A program made the position numbers and the translations under genes. The notes under the pieces are model-generated. The model was given only the letters and a program-made list of their open reading frames with translations. It made no database searches and had not been told where the DNA came from. From positions 496,001 to 560,000 of the forward strand of contig JBQMRP010000004.1 of assembly GCA_052174455.1 (NCBI GenBank): a stretch of DNA of 64,000 bases, given 5' to 3'. This DNA comes from Arsenophonus sp052174455 (GTDB lineage Bacteria; Pseudomonadota; Gammaproteobacteria; Enterobacterales; Enterobacteriaceae). Every line of letters begins with the position of its first letter. Position 1 is the stretch's first letter. Positions 38,831 through 50,169 of the stretch are shown here, in pieces.

Positions 38831-40867
38831 TTAAGAGGATATTTGAGTAGATTCCATCGTATATGTTTGTTTTTATTTATCAAATATCTAGAATGGAGAG
38901 AATATTATTTAAAACTAAAATAATTGAAATATTAAATTGTTTTGCAAAAGCAGCAAAAGCAATAAATGTTTCCAACATAGCCAATTTACTTATATTTTAT
39001 TATGCTTGTGCTTGATAATAAAGCACAGCCATCCTTTGGTCTTTATTAATTCCTGTTATTAACAACCCAAATTAAGTTAATCAAATAATAATAATAAGTA
39101 AAATTTTTAAAATTATCACTAAATAGGATGCTAAATTCATCATCTAATGGTGATATTCAATTCAATTATCCATAATAACTCATTATTACAGATAATTTAA
39201 AATGCAGAATTTATTTCTGATTAAATTCTTCTTTAAGTCACTAAAATAAGTTAACGCAAAGAGTAAGAATATTTATTGTTAGATTAGAATGGTTTAAGAG
39301 TGTTAAACAACATGTTGTGCTACCTAAAAATTAGGAAACTATATTGGCTAATAAGTATAAATTCTAATTTCACTTTTACTGTTATAAAATATTTTAACAG
39401 TATCACCTGCTTGATCAAATTATATAATTTACTAGAATCTGGATTGGCTAAAATTTTAGCATTATCGAAGAATCTTAAATTTTTACTGTGCCATACCGAC
39501 AATTATCTTTCCTCAACCAAAACCAATTATAGTTATAGGTATTACGCGCAATAAGCAATAATTTATTGCTATACAATGAAGGTGAATTTGTTAAATATAT
39601 TTATAAGATATTTAGTATGTTTAATAGTTGGATTCTTGATTACAACAATATTCGATTTGATGATAAAGTTACTTGTTATATTTTACCATAGTTTTTATGA
39701 CCTTTATGGTTATAGTTTGGCAGTAAGATAATTCACGTTAGAATTTACTCAATGTCTTATGCTCTTGCTATACGGTTACGTCCTGATGTTATTAATTGAC
39801 TTAACAATTATAAAGGACTGCAGTATTAAATTAGAACATTGGGCAATTAAAACGTTATTTAGCATGCAAATACTCATGATGAATTTTAGCCAAAGTTTTT
39901 GCTGCCATTGAAATGGCATAATTAATTATGCAAGCAAATCTAAATATGTTTGAGTAATTCTTAATTTAAAAAAGAAAAATAAAATTCGCTGATTGATTAA
40001 TATTATTACTATAACTCCATTAGTTCATGTTTTCAGAACGTTTTGCATAATACAAGCTAGTAGTACTTTAAGTGCGTTACTTACCTGGTATCTAGAAAAC
40101 CGTATACAATTATTACTTGTGATTTTGCAACAGGTATTATACGATACTGTTAATATCAGATAGTCATATATTAAAATATTTATATACACCTAAAAACAAG
40201 TTAGAAAATGAATTAGTATCCTATTAAATTTATGCATTTTAATAAATGCCTAATTTTAGTACCGATATTCATTACATTGCGAACAAATAATGTTACAATG
40301 TACAGTACTTAATCTCGATATATGGATAAATAATTTATTCAGATTGCAACATAGTGAAATGTATGCTAAAGTTATTTAGCTCTTTAGGAAAAGAAACCTT
40401 TTATTAAAGTAACTGATAAAAATGCTAAGTTTTATTACAATTTTTTTGCTTATAATGACCATTTAATAATGGTCATTATTCGTTAAACTTTATCACAAAA
40501 TATATTTGTATTAGATCTTTAAATTTTACGATCTGCGCATGAAGCAACTATTTTTTCGTTATCGTGTAAGGGGGGATTACCCAATAACACTGACAAAACA
40601 AAAAACAGGTTTCTTGGTTAGAACAACAGCACGATAGATTATCCAGTAAGAAAATAATCGAATAGCTTCAAACTATCGAGCAATTTTTTAAAAAGAAAAA
40701 GATAAAAATAAGTCCAAGTAATTGAAAGCGCTGGCAGATGATTCAAATTAAAAAGCAGTTAATTTAATTTCTACCATATTTTCAAAAATAGATTACCTAA
40801 TATAGATAAAGGCCAAATGATTAGCCTTTGATCTAGAGAAACTGTCAATAGTATCAAAATTTAATCA
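38831..40867. other. Gene-free stretch, nothing assigned
   Basis: About 2 kb with no intact gene. Open frames at 39300-39554 (plus) and 39320-39502 (minus) overlap antisense and resemble nothing I know. None of the four IS families was recognised here. In E. coli flagellar genes (flgL, flgK) face rne, but I could not see remnants of them. A strong hairpin lies at 40452-40479. Confidence 0.5.
40452..40479. repeat. Perfect 12-bp hairpin in a gene-free stretch
   Basis: The arms ATAATGACCATT and AATGGTCATTAT flank TAAT. It is preceded by a TTTTTTT run on the plus strand (an A-run for minus transcripts) and followed by TCGTTAAAC, so neither side has a classic T-tract. It lies 390 bp beyond the plaP stop and may be an old terminator. 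Confidence 0.45.
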
Positions 40868-42247
40868 CTAAGCATCATTCATTTGTGGTAATGGTCGGCG
40901 AAAACGGCTGGTGATAATTGCCATATAAAATACCCCAACTGCCGCCCATATAATTCCTAATAGCATGGAAGTTTTCTCTAAATTGATCCAAAGCACTGAT
41001 ACAGTTGAGGCCCCCATAATAGGTAAAATTAAGTAATTAAACCTGTCTCGCCAAGTATGGCAATGACGCTCTCTAAAATAAAATTGCGAAATAACCGAAA
41101 GATTAACAAAAGTAAAGGCAATTAATGCACCAAAATTAATCAACGCTGTGGCAATTTCCATGTCAAACCAAATTGCTGTTAATGCTAAGATACCAACTAA
41201 AATGACGTTAAAAGCAGGGGTTCGCCATGTTGGATGAACATAACCAAAAAACCGCTCAGGAAAAACACCATCTCTTCCCATAACATACATGAGACGAGAA
41301 ACTCCTGCATGTGCAGCCATACCTGATGCTAATACGGTTGCACAAGAAAAAAACAAAATAATAGACTGAAAAATAGCACCAGCAACATATAACATAATTT
41401 CAGGTTGCGATTCGTCAGGTTTTTTAAAATATGAAATATCAGGAAAATACAGCTGTAAAAAATAAGAAACACTAATAAAAATTAGACCACCAATTAAGGC
41501 TGTTAAAAAAATCGCTTTTGATATCACTATTCCTGCATTTGGTGTTTCTTCTGATAATGAACTGATACCATCAAAACCAAGAAATGAAAAACATAAAATC
41601 GTCGCTCCGGTGATTATTGGAATTAAATGTGCCTGTTCGGAAGTAAAAGGTTGCCATGACAAAATTTTACCAGAACCTTCACCTTTAGATAATCCATGGA
41701 TCAAAACAGCTAAAAAAACTAGCATGACAGCGATTTGAATAATTACAATAATAGTATTTAAGTTAGCGACAAAATTAATACCACATAAATTAAAAATCGT
41801 CATCAACAAAACTAATCCAACAACAAAAATCCAAGGCGCAACACCCGGAAAAATAGCTTCTAGATAAATTTTTGCTAACAGTATATTGATCATGGGCATG
41901 AATAAGTAATCAAGTAAAGATGACCATCCCACCATGAAACCAATATGCGGGCTCATAGATTTTTGTGCATAAGTATAAGCTGATCCTGCCGAAGGGAATC
42001 GTTTTACCAATTTACCATAACTCAATGCAGTAAAAAGAATAGCAATTAAAGCAATTATATAAGAAGAGGGAACATGACCATCAGTCTTTAATGACACTAA
42101 ACCAAATGTGTCAAAAACCGTCATTGGCTGCAAATAAGCCAGTCCCATCATAATAACCTGGATTAAAGTTAATCTCTCAACCAGTTGAACACGATTATTT
42201 ATTTCGATAGGTTTTTTATTGAGAACTAATGGGGTATTATATGACAT
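40868..42247 (-). CDS. plaP: Putrescine importer PlaP (APC family)
   Basis: PlaP is a proton-driven low-affinity putrescine importer of the amino acid-polyamine-organocation family. The 459-aa protein has about 12 transmembrane segments. It aligns along its length with E. coli PlaP (YeeF): MMGLAYLQPMTVFDTFGLV, SAGSAYTYAQKSMSPHIGFM, VGWSSLLDYLFMPMINILLA, GATILCFSFLGFDGISSLSEE and GMAAHAGVSRLMYVMGRDGV. PuuP is a close relative but less similar. AGGGG lies 10 nt before the ATG. It is far from its E. coli neighbours (near the his operon) and alone among relics, which suggests selection for polyamine import. Confidence 0.9.
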   Translation of the reverse strand: MSYNTPLVLNKKPIEINNRVQLVERLTLIQVIMMGLAYLQPMTVFDTFGLVSLKTDGHVPSSYIIALIAILFTALSYGKLVKRFPSAGSAYTYAQKSMSPHIGFMVGWSSLLDYLFMPMINILLAKIYLEAIFPGVAPWIFVVGLVLLMTIFNLCGINFVANLNTIIVIIQIAVMLVFLAVLIHGLSKGEGSGKILSWQPFTSEQAHLIPIITGATILCFSFLGFDGISSLSEETPNAGIVISKAIFLTALIGGLIFISVSYFLQLYFPDISYFKKPDESQPEIMLYVAGAIFQSIILFFSCATVLASGMAAHAGVSRLMYVMGRDGVFPERFFGYVHPTWRTPAFNVILVGILALTAIWFDMEIATALINFGALIAFTFVNLSVISQFYFRERHCHTWRDRFNYLILPIMGASTVSVLWINLEKTSMLLGIIWAAVGVFYMAIITSRFRRPLPQMNDA

Positions 42248-42452
42248 AGATAAAAACCCCTACAACTTTCAATTTTGCCTTAATTTTCTGACTAAACTGA
42301 TAGTTATAAGGAATACTTCGCTCACGCGAATAGGCTAAAAAAAAATAGAAATAAGAAAATAAAGTTTCTTCGAAACAGAGCGGTCTATAGTTACCATTAA
42401 TATAGCAACCATGACCGATTGGCACAGATGCAAAAATAGATAATTGCGCCAT
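42237..42452 (-). CDS. Small ORF overlapping the plaP start, function unknown
   Basis: A 71-codon frame starts MAQLSIFASVPIGHGC at 42452 and has a strong ribosome site, GAGGA, 8 nt upstream. It ends on a TAA formed inside the first codons of plaP, an 11-nt overlap that would allow coupled translation. Aromatic residues cluster in the middle (FSYFYFFLAY). I recognise no family. It may be a leader peptide for plaP, a decayed gene, or chance. A TTCGC-GTGA-GCGAA stem-loop lies inside it. Confidence 0.25.
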   Translation of the reverse strand: MAQLSIFASVPIGHGCYINGNYRPLCFEETLFSYFYFFLAYSRERSIPYNYQFSQKIKAKLKVVGVFIYVI

Positions 42453-42577
42453 AATAACATTCCTCACTTACAGTAGTTTTGCTCTAGTTAGTTTAACTAC
42501 ATGTTTTTTCTAAAAAATAGTGTCAACTCCGGCTAAGTTTTTTATGTTTTATATAAAATTAAAGAAATCAGCTTATA

Positions 42578-42619
42578 AATAAAAAAATAACTGATGCAAT
42601 TAATGACCATCAGTTATTT
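42578..42619 (-). terminator. Rho-independent terminator for minus-strand transcription
   Basis: Read on the minus strand, arms AAATAACTGATG and CATCAGTTATTT (42585-42596 and 42608-42619) form a perfect 12-bp stem with an 11-nt loop, extended at once into TTTTATTTAT. It would end transcription coming from the right, where no intact gene remains, just before the plaP leader. It is likely the surviving terminator of a lost gene. Confidence 0.65.
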
Positions 42620-42944
42620 CTAATGTCACATTCTGCGCTTCGTCATCTGAGATAGCAATATTTTTTTAATTTTTTAATAAAGAAAATTAGCTAATTCCGG
42701 TTACTATGAATATAGGTAACTTTATTTACTTAAAATAATTTGAAAAGCTATAATTTAATTATAAATTATAGCAACGGCCGTTTATAATAGGGGTTTCTAT
42801 CATTATCTACTAAATATCTATCTTAAATATTAAAAATCCTTTTTAATAAAGAAAAATTTTCAGCATCTAATTCATTTCCAGATCAAGAAAGATATAGAAG
42901 CAATTAATTCTCTATTAATAAGTAAGGAATATTGATTCCTTTTA

Positions 42945-44284
42945 GAATTATTGATAGATCTAGTGTATCTAGTCTTGGCACATTTCACTCTGATGCTTCG
43001 TAAATCTGTTTTCTATTCTTAAAATTTAATGTTTTTTACTACTAGTGTCAGTAGGTTAACTAGCCATATGGATCCGGCTCAGTTTTTCTTAGTGTATTGG
43101 AGCAGCTTCAATACTATTGAAAGGGTTATTTTCCAAAGCACAGTGTTTGCGCATCAACTTCATAGTCTTACTATCGCAAAAGCTAATTAAATCAGATTCG
43201 TCATTCTTATTGATACCCAGTGTCCTGACAAGAAGTATAGAGTGATAGCTGTTCTTCTTGTTCTTTTTTCAACTTCTTCATCGCCGCAGGATATGCTGAA
43301 ACCCTTTCTAATAAAATACTAAGGATTTTATTAACGACATCAAAACTCTCCTACTTAGGCAAGCATATGATCTGTTTTATGTAGCCAATAGCGTTGGTTG
43401 TGTTCTGCGTGCCAGGAATGTTTTTATCATTATATTTAAAACTAATGACACCGGGTTTCCCCCATAGAAAACTTAAAATACGATTAAGTCACGCACTTGC
43501 AGAGTATTGAGAAGTTATGCCCAGTTTGCCTCTAACTTTTGATAAGCATCCTCAATTCTAGCCAACTCCTTACATCAATGGGAGCACTACTGATAATAAT
43601 AAGTAGATAAAGGAAATCATCTTGCCTGACAGAACGATTATCTTATGAACAAAGAAATAAACGTAGCGCATATCGCTTAAATCATGCAGATACCATTATC
43701 TATGTTCTTTAAACCATTGCTGTTTTAGTCTGTTGATGTGGTCTACAGCAGTGAGGAATACTCCATCTGCTTTTTCAAGAACCCACAGAGATTTGTGAAA
43801 ATCATTGCTGGATATGCTTTGCCAAGTATACCGGTCTATAGTAGAAAGTTTTTACCACTTTTTACAGGTTTCAGATAAGGTAGTAATGAGCTGTTAAAGT
43901 ATATTCCATTTTCGCTGTAATCCCCGATCTTATTCACTCTAATCTCAACATCAACAATACCATTATATATGGGGGTTCGTTATTACAAATAACCGTTACG
44001 AATGATAGGATTAACGTCCATCGACAAAGCAGTATTCAGCATGTTATTGCAATATGGATTTGAGCTAATATTCAACAGCGTTGCCTATCAGTTATTTGCC
44101 ATATTATTATGGAAGCGTTCGTAAATAGGGAATAGTAGGTAATATATGGTTTTAAGGATACCTAGTAAACTAGACTTTTCATGGTATATTTATCTCTCTG
44201 TTATTGAAATTATCTACGAAATCAATTAACAAGGGATACGGCTAATATCTCCTCGAAACTCAATATATAGAATGAGTATAACTC
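42945..44284 (-). mobile_element. IS256-type element relic
   Basis: This is a full-length (1340 bp) broken copy, from GAATTATT at 42945 to ATAACTC ending at 44284. It aligns with the other minus copies, such as the shared stretch near 43990-44230 that ends in 'TTATTGAAATTATC' like 38740. No open frame survives and no target duplication was found. Confidence 0.8.
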
Positions 44285-45944
44285 GATGATAGGCACCTTA
44301 ATAGTAATTGTTTAAACTACAATCTTCAAATACTAATAATACGACAGGGAGAGGGATTGATGTGGTGTACGTTGTGGCTGCAATTGATGAATTATCATTC
44401 ATTAAACTGATGACAGATAATTGTTACTGATAGTTGTGTACATCCAACGTTTTATGTAAGTTCTTGTATCTATAAATTAGTTTAAGTATTAATTATTATT
44501 TGAAAACGTAAGATTTATAATTCATTGAAATTTTTTACTATCCGGTACTAATTCGGCTTTATGTTATTGGAATTAATACTTAGTTATTAGCTAATATAGA
44601 GAAGTAATTTATTTAATGCTAATGTTAAAAACAAACAATTCCTCCTTTAAAAGGAAAATATTTTATGTCACTACAAACAAGGTTTAATGATCTTTAAATT
44701 TTAGTATTTTACTAGGAAATCTTAATCACGCTCTATCCGAATATTAACATCATAGTTCTCTACTTTTGAAATGTTTTCTTCAGTATTAATTTTAACTTTG
44801 TATAAAATTTTCTAATTATTTTTTAAGAGAGAAGGGGGGATTCCAGCCGCAAATCTGCTTGTTTTTATCTTCTATTATCTCAAGAAAAGCTTGATTTTTA
44901 GGATCGAGAGAGGTAGAGAATCGTCCTCTATCCCTCTTATGAATTAACATAGTTATTGATTGTATTTATTACTCTTTAGTTAGAAATGATAATATTTCCA
45001 TTAATTAATCACGATATTCAATATTTTCTGGGTTTTTTAGTATTTTTTTTACTATATTCTTAACTTAAGTCATTATAGAGTTAAACTTTCACTTTATGCG
45101 ATTCAAAAAAATAAGATTTTCACTTAGTATTGGTGGATTCATCTTCTTCTTATAATAACTGTTGAGTGTATTGATGTTATATCACAGACCTAGGCCGCTG
45201 CACTTCGAGAAAATATTATGCTAGCTGTGTAATTCTGTTTAAGTGTTTTAGTATACGTCTAAAATATCAATGGTTTTTAATAAAGGTTTTTCATAAAAAT
45301 AAATTAAAATAATTAATCATAATAAAGTATCATAATTTTATGTTTTTAGTGTTAGATTTTTATCTAAAAATAACTATCCAATTGTTCATGCAGACAACTT
45401 TTTAGGATGAATGAATATTAACTAAAAAGAAAATATATGTATGCTAATTAGCACCAACAAAGATTATTAAAGTTAGTGGATCCCTGTAATCAAAATACAA
45501 GGTTTGTTCTTTTGCTTACTGTTCTTGCGAGTCGATTAAAAGCAAGAATTTGTTTAAAATAGTTTTACGGACGCCTGCATCCTTGTAATATTTGTCAAAG
45601 ATTATTTCTGAAGATTTTAGAAGTTGAACTGAAAACTATTTTATTCAGTTATTATAAAATAAAAAGTTCCATACCTAAGGTTTTATAATTATGTTTATTT
45701 TTATTAAATAATTCACTAGAATAGCATTTTTACAAAACTACTAAAGGTATTAAATGGAAATGTTATTGCGTTTAACTAAAAATATACTCAAATCTGGTAT
45801 ACTTAAACATTAAGAGATTAAGTTTATAAGTACCATATTGATTATTTAAGCATTGAAGTTTAGTGCATAATTCGTAAATGTCATCTTCAATAACTTATGA
45901 TCGCAGTCTTGCTGGTAATGTTGTCAAACAATTCATATTATTAA
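44285..45944. other. Gene-free stretch with unassigned open fragments
   Basis: No intact gene. Two minus-strand fragments look protein-like but could not be placed: one at about 44830-44950 starting MLIHKRDRGRFSTSLDPKN, another at about 45450-45640 containing KYYKDAGVRKTILNKFL. By position they lie where a Mu-like prophage carries its repressor, left of transposase A, but I see no repressor motif. Confidence 0.4.
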
Positions 45945-47700
45945 AGGTTAACATAGATCTTAAAAAGTTTAGCAAATTCGACATTTACTACCGTTGCTAG
46001 GCAACGGCTAGAAATAAATTATCAGATCTAGCCGATAAATAGCACAAAACTGCCGATGTGCGAATGTTATTGATACAGAATATTCTAAATCATAGGGGAC
46101 AAATCTACCACATTATAACTGTGAACAGGCTATCTGATTTATTTATTCAATAGATGAATAAGTACAAAAGTGAACTGAGTGGCATTGCCAAGAAGGCAAT
46201 GGTGTTAATGTTAAGAAATAGAAAAGTTGTCAACTCAGAAAATTATCCGCCAATATTTATTGGCTGGCTATAAAAGTGGCTATACCAAGATGAACGTCTT
46301 ATAGTGCTAATGTCGGATAAGCGAGAGGTTTAATCAAATCGGATTAAACCAGCCAACTGTATGATTATCTAGCGCACTATCAAAACAAAACTTGTGTAGT
46401 ATGAAAGAAGCGTATGCGTATTTCCCGTTGCATTGCAATAATACTATGCAGATGAGCCGTTAATATTAGGCGTCTACATTTCCTGTAATATCGTTCTATA
46501 TGCGATATAGAAACTAGCCGAAACCATTAAATAGCGAGGACGCAAAACTATCAGCGAATATCGCTAGTTATATAGGCTTCTCTGTTATCCTGGATTTAAG
46601 CCTATTGGTATGAATTATGTATGAATTGTGGGACGGGGTTACGGGATGAATCTGAAAATCCTTCATCCAGACGCGGATGGTAAACTCATTTTTTCCAAAA
46701 TTGACTTTATTATCAATGGTAGCTGTCGCTATATAATTGGCTGAGAGGCTATAGCTTTTTAAGAACGTAATTGCCGTTACTTCATGTGCGGCATGCTATT
46801 GTGTTAACCAGCAGTAGGTTGTTTCTCTACTGTTCAGATAATGGCAGCGAGAAATCAATAATACGCTCGATGTATACATTACTATTATTTTAACCTGCTT
46901 TTGTATTAAGAATCTGACTGATATTCCTACAATTTGTAAGGAATGGATGCAGCATTATTAAATGGCTAAATCGTAACCTTACCCGGTGTTTTGCTAGCTA
47001 TTACGATATTTATGCTACTTTAGAAAAGCCGTGTGCGTAAGATTAGTAAAGGCGCTTAAATCAGCGTTTAATCCCCAGGGAAAAAGGGATGAATGATCAT
47101 ATCTTAAGTAAAAATCACTACGTAATCTTTTCCTGGAAAATATCAATTAATAAAATCAAGGTCTGCTAAAGCGATATAATATCCGTCCGTGCAGTGAACT
47201 CTTAAACGAGTTGATGACCACTATTATAGTTCAGGCAAGTTTCATCGTTAAAAACTGAAAAGAAATGGTATTGATCTGAAATGGTTAACACACTTTGAAG
47301 TGAATAACTTTAGTTATTCTGCAGATAGAATATGTCGTCAACTGCTGTAAAATCTGTTTTTCTTAACAGTATTTACTGTAGTTAGAAACTGGTGAATGAA
47401 TATCGAAGTAAGTAGTGGTGAGTTATGATATTCATCATGTCAGTAAGGTTTATCCGTGCACCCAATTGATAGCACTTATCTGTGTAAAGTGCTGTGGGGT
47501 GTTAATAAATACCTAGTTTTCTGATGACTCTTGAATATTACAATCGGCAGCAGCTATTAAATGGATTGGCAACCAGATTATGGTAAAGAGAAATTGGCAT
47601 TAGAAGAGGTAAAAACACCTTGACGTTGCAAGGTAAAAAAGTAGATCTGCTTGTATTATCAGCAATGTTTATCAATAATTAAGGGAAACTACATCAAAGA
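45945..47700 (+). pseudogene. Mu-type transposase A relic
   Basis: The plus strand, in many frames, carries the order of a Mu-like transposase A. It has a helix-turn-helix-like INQIGLNQPTV near 46340 and the catalytic core MNLKILHPDADGKLIFSKID then GSCRYIIG near 46650-46740 (family LKVLHPD...RYIVGWE). Then come NVIAVTS and EINNTLDV near 46760-46880 (family SDNGSEINNTLDVDITGI), KALKSAFNPQGKR near 47050 and SYDIHHVSKV near 47425. Frameshifts and stops are numerous, so it is inactive. Confidence 0.75.
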
Positions 47701-47868
47701 CTGAAGTTTAAGAAAATAACGACCTTGATACGGAATCGGCTTTAGAATAGGTCTTGAGATTATTTGGAAATCAATAAGATTAATATAATCTTTTAAAAGA
47801 AGCTATTTGCGGTTACCCGAATTGTCTAACGAAAAAACAACGATCTTCTCTTTAATGAAGTAGATATT

Positions 47869-48800
47869 ATGACTGAAAATCTAGGAATTATTGAGCATCT
47901 GCAACTGTTAATTGATACGGAATTAGGGTTATTTATGGGCAAATTGCCTGTAAAACCAGTCATATTAAGCGTGCTGATATCAGCTTTATCAACGGCAGAT
48001 ATAACAGAAATAATCAGTGGGTCTGGAAAAGTTCTTAACCCACTAAGTTGATTTATTTTTATAAAAAACCTTGTTTATGTGCCCGTAGTTTTTAAAAACG
48101 GTCACATGAAGTAGATGTGGTAGTATTTCAGTTTATCAGCTTACCACAGTATATAAACGTGATTATCGAAATACTTTTGGCTTAGGTATAACCTTTATCG
48201 TTACTCGGTGTTGATAGCATGCCAACATTTGGATAGTAATATTTTCTCGCCCTACGCAAGTATTACCAAGTCTTTGTTTGAGATGTGCGGGAGATGTTGG
48301 GTTTAGAAGATTACCCCATAACAATGGTAGGCCGGTGGTCTGAACTTGGAGGATTAATAGCCTAGTGATTATAGATGAGCTGATCAATCTGGCATTAAGG
48401 GATTGTAAAGCAGAAGTTAGCGATGTAGGACAGAAATGGGGTAAGAATAGTTCTGATTATGGAGTCACGAGGATTGTAAAGATGACCTGCTCAACCAAGG
48501 AGTTGATGACCTGTTAGGTTGTATAGTCCTATCATCCTCTATAAACGACTGTTGAAGACCAAAAGCAGGATGTTAACGTTTATGCCAAGCTGCTTCTGGA
48601 TATTACCGGCGAAAGTGAACTTCAGTGGTTAAATTATTGCTTAGAATTCCGGTGCATTACAGGTGTTTTATCCAATACTTTGCGTCAAAATTTTTTTTGA
48701 TAGCTAATGGTGATATTACAGATAAAGTTGGATTAAAAATATATCAAGACAGTATTTAGAGAATTATATACTAATACCGATTTATTGTCGGAATGAATGA
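47869..48800 (+). pseudogene. Mu-type transposition ATPase B relic
   Basis: Directly after the A relic, an open start (MTENLGIIEHLQLLIDTE, 60 codons) leads into a broken AAA+ ATPase like MuB. Near 48290-48390 are LGLEDYP, NNGRPVV, LGGLI and DEL/ADQSG, matching the family LGL.DYP.NNGR...GGLIVIDEA. Near 48570-48690 are DVNVYAKLLLDITGESELQW and GVLSNTLR, matching the C-terminal ADAWGITGE...L..TLRLA region. No complete Walker A was seen. Confidence 0.65.
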
Positions 48801-49557
48801 GACATAGGTGCATATTATTTATTGATAGTATTGGAACGACAGAAGTCTAATACCCGGATGGGATTATTCCATCTCGCTGGAATGGGAATATAGACTACTT
48901 GTGTTGTTTAGCAAATGCGCATAGCCTCTTTATATCTGACGAATACACAAGAAGTTATTAGGGGTGTGCATTTTATCCATGACATGAAGTCCTGCTCTTC
49001 GGAGCAAGGAGTTTACGAGATGGATAATTATGTGATATATGATTATATTCCAATGTTTATCTTTATTACGTGGTGAAATTTCATGCTTCTATCTTGATAG
49101 ATATGATAGTTCTGTTAGTGATATATTATCCCTTGCATACTAACTTTAGCATATCCTGTGATGGTGTAAATCGATGGCAGAAATGGTATATTACTCCTGG
49201 CGTACCTTACAGAGATTACTATCCGAGCGAGAAGTTGTTTCCCCCGAATGAGCAGTTGATTTACTGACTGGATTGCTGTGTTATGTACAACAACCCATTA
49301 CTACCTAGTAATGGAGAAGACATCATAATCATATTAAATATGATTATGATGCTGTATGTTATCAGTAAAGACCGTTTATAAAATTATCTCGCCGGCGAGT
49401 CAGTATGATGGAGTTCGATCAGTTGACCGTCGATCTACTTTGTAATTATAATAGCTAGCGGTGGGGTGTTACGCTAAACTGTTATTAGACTCTCAATTTT
49501 ATTGGAAAGTGCAGAACTAAATATTCTATTGCTATCCACTTTTTAGTGAGGAAATTA
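48801..49557 (+). other. Unassigned early-region remnant of the Mu-like prophage
   Basis: Between the B and DUF3164 relics. The longest open piece (49070-49267, plus) contains CDGVNRWQKWYITPGVPYRD and resembles nothing I can name. By position it would be one of the variable small early genes of Mu-like phages. Confidence 0.35.
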
Positions 49558-50165
49558 TGAATATAAATTATCACCCTAAAAATCTCTCACTATTTTTTTG
49601 ACGAGAATCGTGTTAATGCATTAGAGATATTGTGATACCGATCAGTCATGTTGAGCCTGTTAACCTGTTGTGCAATAAATTAATTGAGAACCTATTTATT
49701 AAAACGTGTTAACTTTGGCGACAACTGATGAAATTTAAATCGTATCCCTGCAACACATTCGGAATTTTGTAGATTTATTGGCCGTAGAATATGGCGTCAA
49801 TTACGATGCGACCAAAGGTAATATTACCATGATAAGTTTTTTATTGGCAGTTATCATATTATTTGCGCAGTAGGCGAATGCTATATTTTGATTAACACAT
49901 CCAAAGGTGCAAAAAAAATTGAGTCCTGTAGTATTTAAGTGACCATATGGCGCTAATGAAATTAATCACTCTATTAAATAGTTTCTTTAAGGTAAATAAA
50001 CAAGACAAGATTAATATTAATAAATACTAGTGTTGTGAAATTTATATGTTGACGATAAATAATGAAAAGAAGCAATGCGCACGGTTAGTTATTCAATTAA
50101 AGTTAGCGATAGCAGTATCTATTCTCCGTTTTTATTAATAGAAAATGGATAGATTCTATAAACAA
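49558..50165 (+). pseudogene. DUF3164 family (Mu-like phage early protein) relic
   Basis: DUF3164 proteins are conserved in Mu-like prophages just after the A/B genes; their function is unknown. Here a GAGGAAATTATG start is followed, in shifting frames, by PVNLL and NKLIENLFIKTC, then NFVDLLAVEYGVNYDATKGN near 49760-49820 (family FVDLSAEQYGVKLGGKKGN). Near 49990 is VNKQDKININ (family VDKQGKINTKR). The end is lost where an IS1595-type relic begins. It supports the prophage call for the two preceding relics. Confidence 0.7.
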
Positions 50166-50169
50166 CTCT

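Noticed and set aside
47869..48051. 60-codon frame starting MTENLGIIEH as an independent small gene
   Set aside because: It sits where MuB begins and is followed by further MuB-like pieces in other frames, so it is counted within that pseudogene.
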